This document shows, piece after piece, positions 44,872 through 53,615 of a DNA stretch of 64,000 nt (the stretch's first letter is position 1; each line of letters begins with the position of its first letter). The stretch lies in NCBI RefSeq assembly GCF_900156345.1, contig NZ_FTPP01000001.1:558001-622000 (forward strand). Direction: 5' to 3'. Under the pieces are notes generated by a model that worked only from the letters and a program-made list of their open reading frames with translations, had not been told where the DNA came from and ran no database searches. This stretch comes from Pontibacter indicus (GTDB lineage Bacteria > Bacteroidota > Bacteroidia > Cytophagales > Hymenobacteraceae). A program made the position numbers and the translations under genes.

Positions 44872-47800
44872 ATGTTTAGTAAATTCATACACAGGCCCGT
44901 ATTCGCGATTGTGATATCGGTCATGATCGTTTTTGTGGGCACGCTGGCCATTAAAAAGCTGCCTATTTCCCAGTTCCCCGACATTGCACCTACTACGGTC
45001 AATATCTTTATCGCCTACCCGGGTTCCAGTGCCGATGTGCTGGTAAACTCGACCCTGATTACGCTCGAACAGGCCATCAACGGGGTGGAGGGCATGCGCT
45101 ACATCGCTACCGATGCCACCAGTGCGGGAGAGGCCACACTACGCATCATTTTTGAGCCAGGCACTGACCCCAATGATGCCGTGGTGCGGGTAAAGACCCG
45201 AGTAGACCAGGTGATGCCGCTCTTGCCAGAACTGGTACAGCGCGAAGGGGTGGTGATTACGCCCGTGCAGCCGAGTATGCTGATGTACGTGAACCTCTAC
45301 TCCAAAAATGAGAGCATGGACGAGAAGTTCCTCTTCAACTATGCCACTGTGAAGATGATCCCGGAAATACAGCGCATCAAAGGCGTGGCGCGGGCACAGA
45401 TTTTGGGTAGCCGCCGCTATGCCATGCGTATCTGGCTCAATCCTGACCGCATGCGCGCCTACAACATTTCGTCAGATGAGGTGATGAAGGCATTGGAGGA
45501 GCAGAGTATCATCGGTCGTCCGGGTCGTTTAGGCCAAAGTTCAGGTATAGCAGCGCAGTCGCTGGAGTATGTGCTCACCTACAAAGGCAGGTATAACAAA
45601 CCAGAGGAATACGAGGGCATCATTGTGCGGGCCAACGCCGAGGGCGAGATCATCCATCTGAAGGACATTGCCACAGTTGAGCTGGGCAGCGAATTCTTCG
45701 ACATTTACTCGAACCTGGACGGACGCCCGTCGGCGGCGATCGTGCTAAAGCAGAACTACGGGAGCAACGCCAGCGACGTGATTGCCGACGTGAAGTCACA
45801 GTTGGAGGAAATGCGTCCCTACTTCCCGCCAGGTATGGACTATAAGATCAGCTACGACGTGTCGCAGTTTCTCGATGCATCTATCGAACAGGTGATCCAT
45901 ACCTTGCGCGACGCCTTTATCCTGGTGGCCATTGTGGTGTTCATCTTCCTGGGCGACTGGCGCTCGACGCTAATCCCGATTCTGGCCGTGCCTGTGTCGC
46001 TGGTGGGCGCCTTTTTTGTGATTCAGTTCTTTGGGCTGTCTATCAACCTAGTGACACTCTTTGCATTGGTACTGGCAATTGGTATAGTGGTCGACGACGC
46101 GATTGTGGTGGTGGAGGCCGTTCATGCCAAAATGGAGGAAGAGCCGCACCTGTCGCCATACAACGCCGTGAAAAAAGTGCTGGGTGAGATCAGTGGGGCT
46201 ATTATCGCGATCACGGCCGTGATGGTGGCAGTGTTCCTGCCAATCTCGTTCATGTCGGGTCCGGTGGGTACTTTTTACCGCCAGTTCTCCATCACCATGG
46301 CGAGTTCTATTGTGATTTCGGCGCTGGTGGCCCTTACCCTCACGCCTGTGTTGTGCGCCATGTTGCTCAAGAACCACCACGGCCATCAGAAGAAGCAAAA
46401 CATCCTTACCAGGTCGCTCGATAGCTTTAACCGTGGGTTTGATAAACTGACGGGCAAGTATGTGGGTTTGCTGCGGCACATGGTGAGCCGCAAATGGCTG
46501 ACTTTTGCGATCCTACTGGCATTTGGCGCTGCCATTTTCGTGCAGAACCAGGTGCTGCCGTCCGGTTTTATCCCGAACGAAGACCAGGGAACCATCTACG
46601 CCATCATCCAGACGCCTCCAGGCTCTACCCTGGAGAAAACCAACGAGGTGTCGCAGCGGCTGCAGAAGATATGCGAAGAGATAGATGGCGTGGAGTCGGT
46701 GTCCTCGCTGGCGGGTTACGAGATCATGACCGAGGGCAGGGGCTCGAACGCAGGTACCTGTCTGATCAACCTGAAGCGCTGGTCAGAACGTCACCACAAC
46801 GTGAAGGAGATCATGGAAGAGCTGGAGGAAAAATCGCATGGCCTAGGTGCTGTGGTGGAGTTCTTCGAGCCACCGGCAATCCCTGGTTTCGGTTCGTCGG
46901 GCGGTTTCTCCATGCGCTTGCTCGACAAAAACTCCGAGACCGATTACCACGAGTTCGACAAGGTGAACCAGGAGTTCATGGACAACCTGCGCAAGCGAAA
47001 GGAGCTGACAGGTCTGTTCACATTCTTTGCGGCCAACTATCCGCAGTACGAACTGCAGATTGACAACAAGCTGGCCATGCAAAAGGGCGTGTCGATTGAG
47101 ACGGCCATGGAGAACCTGAACATTCTGATCGGCAGTACTTACGAGCAGGGCTTTATCAAATTCAACCAGTTCTTTAAGGTATACGTGCAGTCCGATCCTC
47201 AATTCAGAAGACTACCTTCAGATGTGATGAAGCTTTACGTTCGCAACGACCAGGGCGAGATGGTACCGTACTCGGCTTTCATGAAGCTGAAGAAAACACA
47301 GGGGCCGAATGAGGTCATGCGATTCAACCTCTACAACTCTTCCGCCATCCAAGGGCTTCCAGCCAAAGGTTATACCACGGCCGATGCCATTCAGGCGGTG
47401 CAGGAAGTAGCTAAAGAGACCCTGCCAAATGGCTACGATATTGCCTGGGAAGGCCTGTCGTACGACGAGGCGAGCAAGGGTAACGAGGCGCTTTACGTGT
47501 TCCTGATCGTGGTGGTGTTCGTGTACTTCGTCCTGGCGGCCCAGTACGAGAGCTTTATCATTCCGCTGGCAGTCGTGTTCTCCCTGCCTGTCGGGGTATT
47601 CGGTTCGTTTCTGGTACTGCAGCTGATGGGACTCGAAAACAACATCTACGCCCAGGTGGGGCTGATCATGCTGATCGGTCTGCTCGGTAAGAACGCCGTG
47701 CTGATCGTAGAGTTTGCCGTGCAGAAGCGGCAGGAGGGAGCCACTATTTTTGATGCTGCCATCGAAGGGGCCAAGGTGCGTTTCCGCCCGATCCTGATGA

Positions 47801-48075
47801 CGTCCTTTGCCTTTATCGCAGGTCTGATTCCGCTGATCATCGCGACGGGCGCGGGTGCCATCGGTAACCGCACTATAGGGGCTTCTGCGCTCGGAGGTAT
47901 GCTGTTCGGTACCATCTTCGGTGTCATCATTGTGCCTGGTCTGTACTACATATTCGCGCACCTGGCCGACGGTCGTCACCTGATCAGGCATGAACACGAA
48001 ACGCCTTTGACAGAAGGGCTCGGGGTCATGGAAGAGAAAGAACTTTTAACCGAAGAAGTTGAGTACAATGCTTAA
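44872..48075 (+). CDS. RND efflux pump, HAE1/AcrB family
   Basis: A 1,067-residue inner-membrane proton-driven exporter with 12 TM helices and two large periplasmic loops. Family marks include the start F-I-H-R-P-V-F-A-I-V, P-D-I-A-P-T-T-V (porter domain), and the TM4 proton-relay G-I-V-V-D-D-A-I-V-V-V-E (about 400-411) with its Asp pair. The C-terminal G-L-L-G-K-N-A-V-L-I-V-E (TM10) holds the Lys partner. Length is normal. Substrates are probably hydrophobic drugs or solvents but cannot be specified. The gene ends with an 8-bp overlap into the outer-membrane factor. Confidence 0.95.
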   Translation: MFSKFIHRPVFAIVISVMIVFVGTLAIKKLPISQFPDIAPTTVNIFIAYPGSSADVLVNSTLITLEQAINGVEGMRYIATDATSAGEATLRIIFEPGTDPNDAVVRVKTRVDQVMPLLPELVQREGVVITPVQPSMLMYVNLYSKNESMDEKFLFNYATVKMIPEIQRIKGVARAQILGSRRYAMRIWLNPDRMRAYNISSDEVMKALEEQSIIGRPGRLGQSSGIAAQSLEYVLTYKGRYNKPEEYEGIIVRANAEGEIIHLKDIATVELGSEFFDIYSNLDGRPSAAIVLKQNYGSNASDVIADVKSQLEEMRPYFPPGMDYKISYDVSQFLDASIEQVIHTLRDAFILVAIVVFIFLGDWRSTLIPILAVPVSLVGAFFVIQFFGLSINLVTLFALVLAIGIVVDDAIVVVEAVHAKMEEEPHLSPYNAVKKVLGEISGAIIAITAVMVAVFLPISFMSGPVGTFYRQFSITMASSIVISALVALTLTPVLCAMLLKNHHGHQKKQNILTRSLDSFNRGFDKLTGKYVGLLRHMVSRKWLTFAILLAFGAAIFVQNQVLPSGFIPNEDQGTIYAIIQTPPGSTLEKTNEVSQRLQKICEEIDGVESVSSLAGYEIMTEGRGSNAGTCLINLKRWSERHHNVKEIMEELEEKSHGLGAVVEFFEPPAIPGFGSSGGFSMRLLDKNSETDYHEFDKVNQEFMDNLRKRKELTGLFTFFAANYPQYELQIDNKLAMQKGVSIETAMENLNILIGSTYEQGFIKFNQFFKVYVQSDPQFRRLPSDVMKLYVRNDQGEMVPYSAFMKLKKTQGPNEVMRFNLYNSSAIQGLPAKGYTTADAIQAVQEVAKETLPNGYDIAWEGLSYDEASKGNEALYVFLIVVVFVYFVLAAQYESFIIPLAVVFSLPVGVFGSFLVLQLMGLENNIYAQVGLIMLIGLLGKNAVLIVEFAVQKRQEGATIFDAAIEGAKVRFRPILMTSFAFIAGLIPLIIATGAGAIGNRTIGASALGGMLFGTIFGVIIVPGLYYIFAHLADGRHLIRHEHETPLTEGLGVMEEKELLTEEVEYNA

Positions 48076-49498
48076 GAAAATCATCTATAAAGGCTTGGGG
48101 GTGGCCTGTCTGGCCTTGAGCCTGACGGCCTGTGTGACCCCATCGGCCATTCAAAAAACAGAGAACAGATCGGTGCCTGCTAGTTACGTAAACTCGCAGG
48201 ATACCACTAACACAGGCACAGCGGGCTGGCGAAGTTATTTCGCCGACCCTAACCTGGCCGCCCTGATCGACACAGCCCTGCAGCGCAACCAGGAGCTAAA
48301 CATCACGCTGCAGGAAATCGAGATTTCGAAAAACGAGGTGCGGACCCGCAAAGGAGAATATTTGCCAAGTGTAGGTATACGGACAGGCGCCGGGGTGGAC
48401 AAAGTAGGCCGCTTTACCAACATTGGCGCCATGGTGGCCAACACCAACATCGAAGGCGACAGGGCCATGCCGGAGCCCGTACCCGATTTCCTGGTAGGCG
48501 CCTTTGCTTCCTGGGAGGTAGACGTGTGGCACAAGCTGCGCAACGCCAAGAAAGCTGCGGTGTACCGCTACCTGTCTTCGGTGGAAGGACGGAACTTCAT
48601 GGTCACGAACCTGATCTCTGAGATAGCCGATGGCTACTACGAATTACTGGCACTCGACAGTGAACTGGCAATCGTGCAGCAGAACATTGACCTGCAGCAA
48701 AATGCTTTGCGCATTGTGAAAGTGCAGAAAGAAGCCACCCGTGTGACCGAACTGGCCGTGCGCAGGTTTGAGGCGCAGTTGCTGCATACGCAGCGGTTGC
48801 AGTACGACATTCAGCAGCAGATCGTCGAGACCGAAAACCACCTCAACTTTCTGGTCGGCAGGTTTCCGCAACCGATCGTTCGCAACGAGGGTGCCTTTGA
48901 GCAACTGACACCCGCCAAGGTGCAGGCAGGTATACCCACCCAACTGCTGGCCAATCGCCCAGATATCAAGCAGGCGGAGCTGGAGTTGGCAGCTGCCAAA
49001 CTGGACGTAAAAGTGGCCAAAGCGATGTTTTATCCATCAGTAGGCATCACAGCAGGTATAGGCTACCAGGCCTTTAACCCGAGTTTTCTGCTTAATCCTG
49101 AGTCCCTGCTCTATACCCTGGCAGGTGATCTGGCGGCTCCCTTGGTCAACCGAAATGCACTGAAGGCCAGCTATTACAGCGCCAATGCCAAGCAGCTGCA
49201 GGCGGTGTTCAACTACGAGCGAACGATCCTGAACGCCTACATCGAAGTAGTGAACCAGGTGTCCAAGATCGATAACCTGGAGAAAAGCTACGACCTGAAA
49301 GCCAGGGAAGTGGCGGCGCTCAACCAGTCGGTTTCGATTTCGAAAGATCTCTTCTCTTCCGCCAGGGCCGATTACATGGAAGTGCTCCTGACACAGCGGG
49401 AAGCGTTGGAAGCTAAGTTTGAGCTGATTGAAACGAAAAAAGAACAGCTAAACGCCAGAGTGCAGGTATACCGGGCACTTGGTGGCGGCTGGCAGTAA
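48068..49498 (+). CDS. Outer-membrane efflux factor (TolC/OprM-NodT family lipoprotein)
   Basis: A 476-residue lipoprotein (lipobox L-T-A-C, about residue 22) with two repeats of the outer membrane efflux domain (about 65-260 and 290-470). Family landmarks are the N-terminal W-R-S-Y-F-A-D-P-N-L-A-A-L-I and L-L-A-N-R-P-D-I-K-Q-A-E-L-E (about 300-313), the OprM/NodT hallmark. The ATG at 48068 overlaps the pump's stop (ATGCTTAA), indicating translational coupling. It completes the tripartite pump. No strong terminator is seen after it. Confidence 0.94.
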   Translation: MLKKIIYKGLGVACLALSLTACVTPSAIQKTENRSVPASYVNSQDTTNTGTAGWRSYFADPNLAALIDTALQRNQELNITLQEIEISKNEVRTRKGEYLPSVGIRTGAGVDKVGRFTNIGAMVANTNIEGDRAMPEPVPDFLVGAFASWEVDVWHKLRNAKKAAVYRYLSSVEGRNFMVTNLISEIADGYYELLALDSELAIVQQNIDLQQNALRIVKVQKEATRVTELAVRRFEAQLLHTQRLQYDIQQQIVETENHLNFLVGRFPQPIVRNEGAFEQLTPAKVQAGIPTQLLANRPDIKQAELELAAAKLDVKVAKAMFYPSVGITAGIGYQAFNPSFLLNPESLLYTLAGDLAAPLVNRNALKASYYSANAKQLQAVFNYERTILNAYIEVVNQVSKIDNLEKSYDLKAREVAALNQSVSISKDLFSSARADYMEVLLTQREALEAKFELIETKKEQLNARVQVYRALGGGWQ

Positions 49499-49713
49499 GA
49501 AACTGGTGCTGTGTAGGCAGCGTTAGACGGAATGTGATGTGCCTGAAAAAAAATATATTTCACGTACAACTGCAAGTTATTTCGAGTCGTTTATAACATA
49601 CACAGCACCAGATACTTCATTTGAACAGAGAAAATTACACACTGATTTTTTTGCAGTGATATTCTTCCCGCAAGGGCGGATAAAACTATTGTCTGATACA
49701 TTATCTGGTGATC

Positions 49714-50184
49714 ATGAAGCATCTATTTTCAGCGGTCCTACTCTGGGCCTTTCTGTTGGCTGGCTTTGCGGCCAATGCACAAACTTCTCAACACAAAACC
49801 ACCTGGCAGCACAGCTACGAGGCAGCCGCTAAGCAAGCCGCGGCAGAGCACAAACCTATCCTGATGGTGTTTGCTGGCTCCGACTGGTGCAAGCCCTGCA
49901 TCATGCTGCGCAAGGAGGTATGGGACTCACCCGAGTTTCAGAACTATGCCAATGACCATTTCGTGTTGCTGGAACTTGACTTTCCTCGCTTCAAAAAGAA
50001 CCAACTCCCCGTAGACCAGAAGAAGTACAACGAGCAACTGGCTGAGAAATATAACCAGGAGGGATTGTTTCCCCTCCTTGTCCTGACCGATGAACAGGGC
50101 AAGGTACTGGGCAAAACGGGCTACCAGGCGGGCGGCCCCGAGAAGTACATTGCCCACCTGGAGCATCTCCTGCAGCAGAAGTAA
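49714..50184 (+). CDS. Exported thioredoxin-like protein
   Basis: A 156-residue protein with a signal peptide (about 1-23, AANAQ) and a thioredoxin_7/DUF255-like domain with active site S-D-W-C-K-P-C (CxxC about 52-55) and a P-L-L-V-L-T-D segment holding the cis-Pro. The ATG at 49714 is preferred to a GTG two codons earlier. It begins the cluster with ApbE, DUF4266 and DUF3570 genes; in Bacteroidetes this set is often found together, suggesting joint maturation of an envelope protein (inference). Confidence 0.9.
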   Translation: MKHLFSAVLLWAFLLAGFAANAQTSQHKTTWQHSYEAAAKQAAAEHKPILMVFAGSDWCKPCIMLRKEVWDSPEFQNYANDHFVLLELDFPRFKKNQLPVDQKKYNEQLAEKYNQEGLFPLLVLTDEQGKVLGKTGYQAGGPEKYIAHLEHLLQQK

Positions 50185-50199
50185 TTAAGTTCTCTAGCA

Positions 50200-51261
50200 A
50201 TGTACAAACTACTGTATACCTTACTGGCCAGTATGCTCCTGATTCAGGGCGCGGCAGTGGCCCAGACTCCCCAACAGGCGCTGAAAACGTAGAAAAAAGT
50301 GCTCTTGCTGATGGGTACCCGCTTCGAGTTGGTGGCGGTGTCGGAGGACGAGCAGCTGGCCGACAAGGCCATTGAGGCAGGTATACTAGAAATCCAGCGA
50401 ATAGAGGCGCTAATTTCCGAGTGGCAACCAACTTCCCAAACCAGCGCCATCAACCGCAGTGCAGGCGGCATGCCTGTGTCTGTGGACGAAGAGCTGTACG
50501 AGCTCATCCGCCGCAGTCTGCGCATATCAGAACTCACGGGCGGCGCTTTCGACATAAGCTGGGCGGCGGCAGACAAAGTATGGAAGTTCGATGGATCCAT
50601 GAAAACGATGCCCGATTCCCAGGCGGTGGCCAATTCCATCCGCCACATCGGCTACCAGAAAATCCAGCTTATACCTGAAACGCACAGTGTATACCTGCAG
50701 GAACAGGGTATGAAGATCGGTTTCGGCGCAATCGGCAAAGGCTATGCCGCCAACAAGGCCCGCGATGTGATGCGTAATATGGGCATCAAGAGCGGTGTGG
50801 TGAACGCCGCGGGTGACCTAATTACCTGGGGTAAACAGGCTGACGGGCAACCTTGGTACATCGGCATTGCCGACCCTGCCGAGAAAGACAAGGTGTTCTC
50901 CTGGCTCACTGCCGACCACACCGCCATTGTGACCTCAGGCAGCTACGAGAAGTTCGCCGAAATTGACGGCAAGCGTTATGCCCACATCATCGACCCCCGC
51001 ACGGGCTATCCTGTTACAGGCCTGAAGAGTGTGACCATCATTTGTCCCGATGCCGAACTGGCGGATGCCCTGGCCACGGCCACCATGGTGCTGGGCCGTG
51101 AGGAGGGGCTCTACCTGATCAACCAGCTAAAAGGCGTGGAGTGCCTGATGATCACCGACCAGGATGAAATGGTGACCTCCGACAACCTGCACCTGCACTA
51201 CTACAAGAACAAGCCGCAGCCGGCCAAGGCGGCTATACCTGCCAAAACCTCTAAAATGTGA
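50200..51261 (+). pseudogene. apbE: ApbE (FAD:protein FMN transferase) with in-frame amber stop
   Basis: ApbE attaches FMN to Thr in target proteins such as RnfG/NqrC-type subunits. From ATG 50200 the frame encodes a signal peptide (MYKLLYTLLASMLLIQGAAVAQ), then TAG at 50290-50292, then continues in the same frame through the complete mature enzyme: GTRFELVAV, G-G-A-F-D-I-S-W, V-N-A-A-G-D-L-I-T-W-G, H-I-I-D-P-R-T-G-Y-P-V and the metal/FAD residues A-D-A-L-A-T-A. The whole span is 354 codons including both stops, normal for ApbE. Translation could restart at GTG 50299, but that product would lack a signal peptide and stay in the cytoplasm. Nonsense mutation, recoding or sequencing error are all possible. 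The rest of the frame is intact. Confidence 0.85.
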
Positions 51262-51266
51262 TCGGG

Positions 51267-51493
51267 ATGAAGAACATGAAAATCACTTTGCGATTGGCGC
51301 CTGCACTGCTGTTGCTGTCTTTGCTGAGCAGCTGCGAGGTGGTGAAGCCTTACCAGAAAACCCTGCTGAACGAGGAAGAGATGAAGCTGAGCGCCCGCAA
51401 ACTGGAGCGCTTCGAAACGAACTTTCAATCTTACCGCGAAGGTGCCTCAGGTGCGAACGGAGGTAAAGTAGGAGGGGGTGCGGATGCAACTAA
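51267..51493 (+). pseudogene. DUF4266 lipoprotein with one-base frameshift before its CxC end
   Basis: A small lipoprotein (lipobox L-S-S-C) of the DUF4266 family, with the family body P-Y-Q-K-T-L-L-N-E-E-E-M-K and R-E-G-A-S-G-A-N-G-G-K. DUF4266 proteins normally end GGGCGCN. Here the G run 51474-51478 has five Gs; one more G would restore GGG-CGCN and a TAA at 51491-51493. As read, the frame instead runs on through the next gene to 51794. The span is 227 bp, one short of a whole number of codons. Start at ATG 51267 (51276 is possible), 5 bp after the ApbE stop. A homopolymer error is a serious alternative to a real lesion. Confidence 0.8.
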
Positions 51494-52695
51494 GGTATAT
51501 CGGCTTGCTCGTGGCCTGTACCATGGCCACCTCGGCCTTTGCGCAAACTACCAGCACGACTGCCCCTGCACGACGTGTACGAAGACTCGAACCAGCCGAG
51601 GTGAACATCCTGGGCAGTTACTACAGTCAGGACGGCACCCACTCGCCTGTGACGGGGGGCATTGGCACCGAGCAGCTCACCGACGTGACGCCGACCGTGA
51701 TCGTGAATGTGCCGCTCGATACGGTCACCAACCTGAACATCAGCTTCGGGATGGACTTCTACTCCTCGGCCTCTACCGACAACATCGACTATAACGTGTC
51801 GTCGGCCTCGAGTTCGGACATGCGCACGCATCTGAACATCGGCTTGAGCCGCCGAAACTACCTGTCCCGCTCCACCAGAAGCCTGTTTGTGGGCGGCTCT
51901 ACCGAGTACGATTATCAATCAGTGTCGGTAGGCGCGGGCTGGGCGCAGGAGTCGCGGGACGGCAACCGAGAACTCAGCCTGATGGGCATGATTTACTATG
52001 ATACCTGGACGCTGATTTACCCGGAAGAGCTTCGTAATGGCAAGAGTTTGGTGAGCACCAACAAGCGGCAGTCCTATAATCTGTCGGCCACCTTGTCGCA
52101 GGTAATCAACCAGAAGATGCAGGCCTCGCTGAGTGCTGATATCGTGTACCAGTCGGGTTTGTTGTCCACACCATTTCACCGTGTATACTTTCAGGAACAG
52201 GCGCAGGCACAGGTGGAGCAATTGCCAGACCAGCGGTTGAAGTACCCAATCGGGCTGCGGGTGAACTATTATGTGAACGACTTTGTGACGTCACGATTTT
52301 TCTACCGTTTCTACAGCGATAATTGGGGCATCACGGCTAATACCATTGAGCTGGAGACACCCATCAAGTTCGGGCCTTTCTTTTCATTCTATCCGTTTTA
52401 CCGTTTCCATACCCAAACGGCTGCCAGCTACTTTGCCCCCTACAAAGCGCACAGTTTGAGCCAAGAGTTTTATACCTCCGACTACGACCTCTCTGGCTTC
52501 ACCAGTCATAAGGCAGGTCTGGGGCTGCGCTATTCGCCACTGTCAGGTATAGGGAAGTTTGGCCTGCCCTTCGGCAAAAACAAAACATCCCTGAAAGGAA
52601 TAGAGCTACGGGGCGCCAATTACTGGCGCAGCGATGGGCTGAAGGCTTTTATCATCAGCACGGATCTGAACTTCACGTTGCCTTCCAGAAAATAG
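51484..52695 (+). CDS. DUF3570 outer-membrane beta-barrel protein
   Basis: A 403-residue protein with a signal peptide (Q-L-R-Y-I-G-L-L-V-A-C-T-M-A-T-S-A-F-A) and a barrel-like mature part of alternating amphipathic strands ending in an aromatic pattern (F-I-I-S-T-D-L-N-F-T-L). It matches DUF3570, usually encoded beside DUF4266 and ApbE in Bacteroidetes and Proteobacteria. The ATG at 51484 overlaps the expected end of DUF4266 by 10 bp, indicating translational coupling in the ancestral operon. Function unknown. Confidence 0.88.
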   Translation: MQLRYIGLLVACTMATSAFAQTTSTTAPARRVRRLEPAEVNILGSYYSQDGTHSPVTGGIGTEQLTDVTPTVIVNVPLDTVTNLNISFGMDFYSSASTDNIDYNVSSASSSDMRTHLNIGLSRRNYLSRSTRSLFVGGSTEYDYQSVSVGAGWAQESRDGNRELSLMGMIYYDTWTLIYPEELRNGKSLVSTNKRQSYNLSATLSQVINQKMQASLSADIVYQSGLLSTPFHRVYFQEQAQAQVEQLPDQRLKYPIGLRVNYYVNDFVTSRFFYRFYSDNWGITANTIELETPIKFGPFFSFYPFYRFHTQTAASYFAPYKAHSLSQEFYTSDYDLSGFTSHKAGLGLRYSPLSGIGKFGLPFGKNKTSLKGIELRGANYWRSDGLKAFIISTDLNFTLPSRK

Positions 52696-52712
52696 GGTGA
52701 AATGGCTAAGTT

Positions 52713-53600
52713 ATGGCGAATCCCAAAAATACAGTTTTTCGCAATCGCGTTAGATTATTGCTGCTGGGAATGATTTTATTAGGCTACCAAAGGGTAGAGG
52801 CTCAAAATCTACCGGTTCAGCCAGATTCATTAGCTGATAAGGACTTTCTCAAAACTGAGCATGTACCTCAAGGCATTGATATACTTGCAACCCCAAAAAG
52901 GACAGGGCTGTCACCTTTGGCCAAAGGCGCAGCAATATTGGTAGCTGGCACGGGTATCTGGACAGCTACGTTTGCGCTGGCAGATGAACCTTTACAGCAG
53001 TATACACAACGTCATCGCAGCACTGCTGCAGACAAGATATCCGATGTGGTGCAACCGCTCGGACGCCAAGGTTTCATGGTGCCAGTCGCTGGAGTAGCTT
53101 TTGCAGGAGGTTTACTGTTGAAAGACTCCCAACTTCAGAAGGCAGGCTTTGTTTCCATGGGGAGTATACTGATCAGTTCGGGTTTGACGAGTATGCTGAA
53201 AAACCAGATTCACAGACATAGGCCGAGTGCCACCACTGAGAATCATATTTTTGACTGGGCGATCAGTACTTCAGACAATACCTCGCTGCCTTCTGCTCAT
53301 ACGGCAACAGCATTTGCGGTGGCAACTTCTGTGGCGACTGTATATGGCTACGAGAACAGGTATGTGCCACCCATTGCCTATGGTATTGCCACACTAGTGG
53401 GCTTGTCTCGCGTAAATGATAATGCCCATTGGGCCACAGATGTAATGGCTGGTGCAGTGGTAGGGTATATTTCTGCCAAAGGAACAATCTATCTATACGA
53501 TATGGTAAATCAGAAACTTAAAATTCGGAAACAACGGCTCTTGATCAATCCGCAGCTAGGCACGCAGTCAGGGGGCCTGAGCGCGACTTTGGTTTTCTAG
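52713..53600 (+). CDS. PAP2-family membrane phosphatase
   Basis: A 295-residue protein with an N-terminal signal or helix (about 10-30) and a PAP2 domain (about 90-265) holding the three motifs: K-N-Q-I-H-R-H-R-P (about 167-175), S-L-P-S-A-H-T (about 195-201) and G-L-S-R-V-N-D-N-A-H-W-A-T-D (about 230-243). Family members dephosphorylate phosphatidic acid, undecaprenyl pyrophosphate or lipid A. Base composition is more AT-rich than the genes before it. It is 17 bp after the DUF3570 stop. Confidence 0.92.
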   Translation: MANPKNTVFRNRVRLLLLGMILLGYQRVEAQNLPVQPDSLADKDFLKTEHVPQGIDILATPKRTGLSPLAKGAAILVAGTGIWTATFALADEPLQQYTQRHRSTAADKISDVVQPLGRQGFMVPVAGVAFAGGLLLKDSQLQKAGFVSMGSILISSGLTSMLKNQIHRHRPSATTENHIFDWAISTSDNTSLPSAHTATAFAVATSVATVYGYENRYVPPIAYGIATLVGLSRVNDNAHWATDVMAGAVVGYISAKGTIYLYDMVNQKLKIRKQRLLINPQLGTQSGGLSATLVF

Positions 53601-53615
53601 CAAGCGCAGTTAGGA

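Noticed and set aside
51258-51794. Continuous 178-codon frame through DUF4266 into the DUF3570 gene
   Set aside because: Only the first 70 or so codons resemble a protein family; the remainder is the out-of-phase reading of DUF3570 and arises from the missing G.
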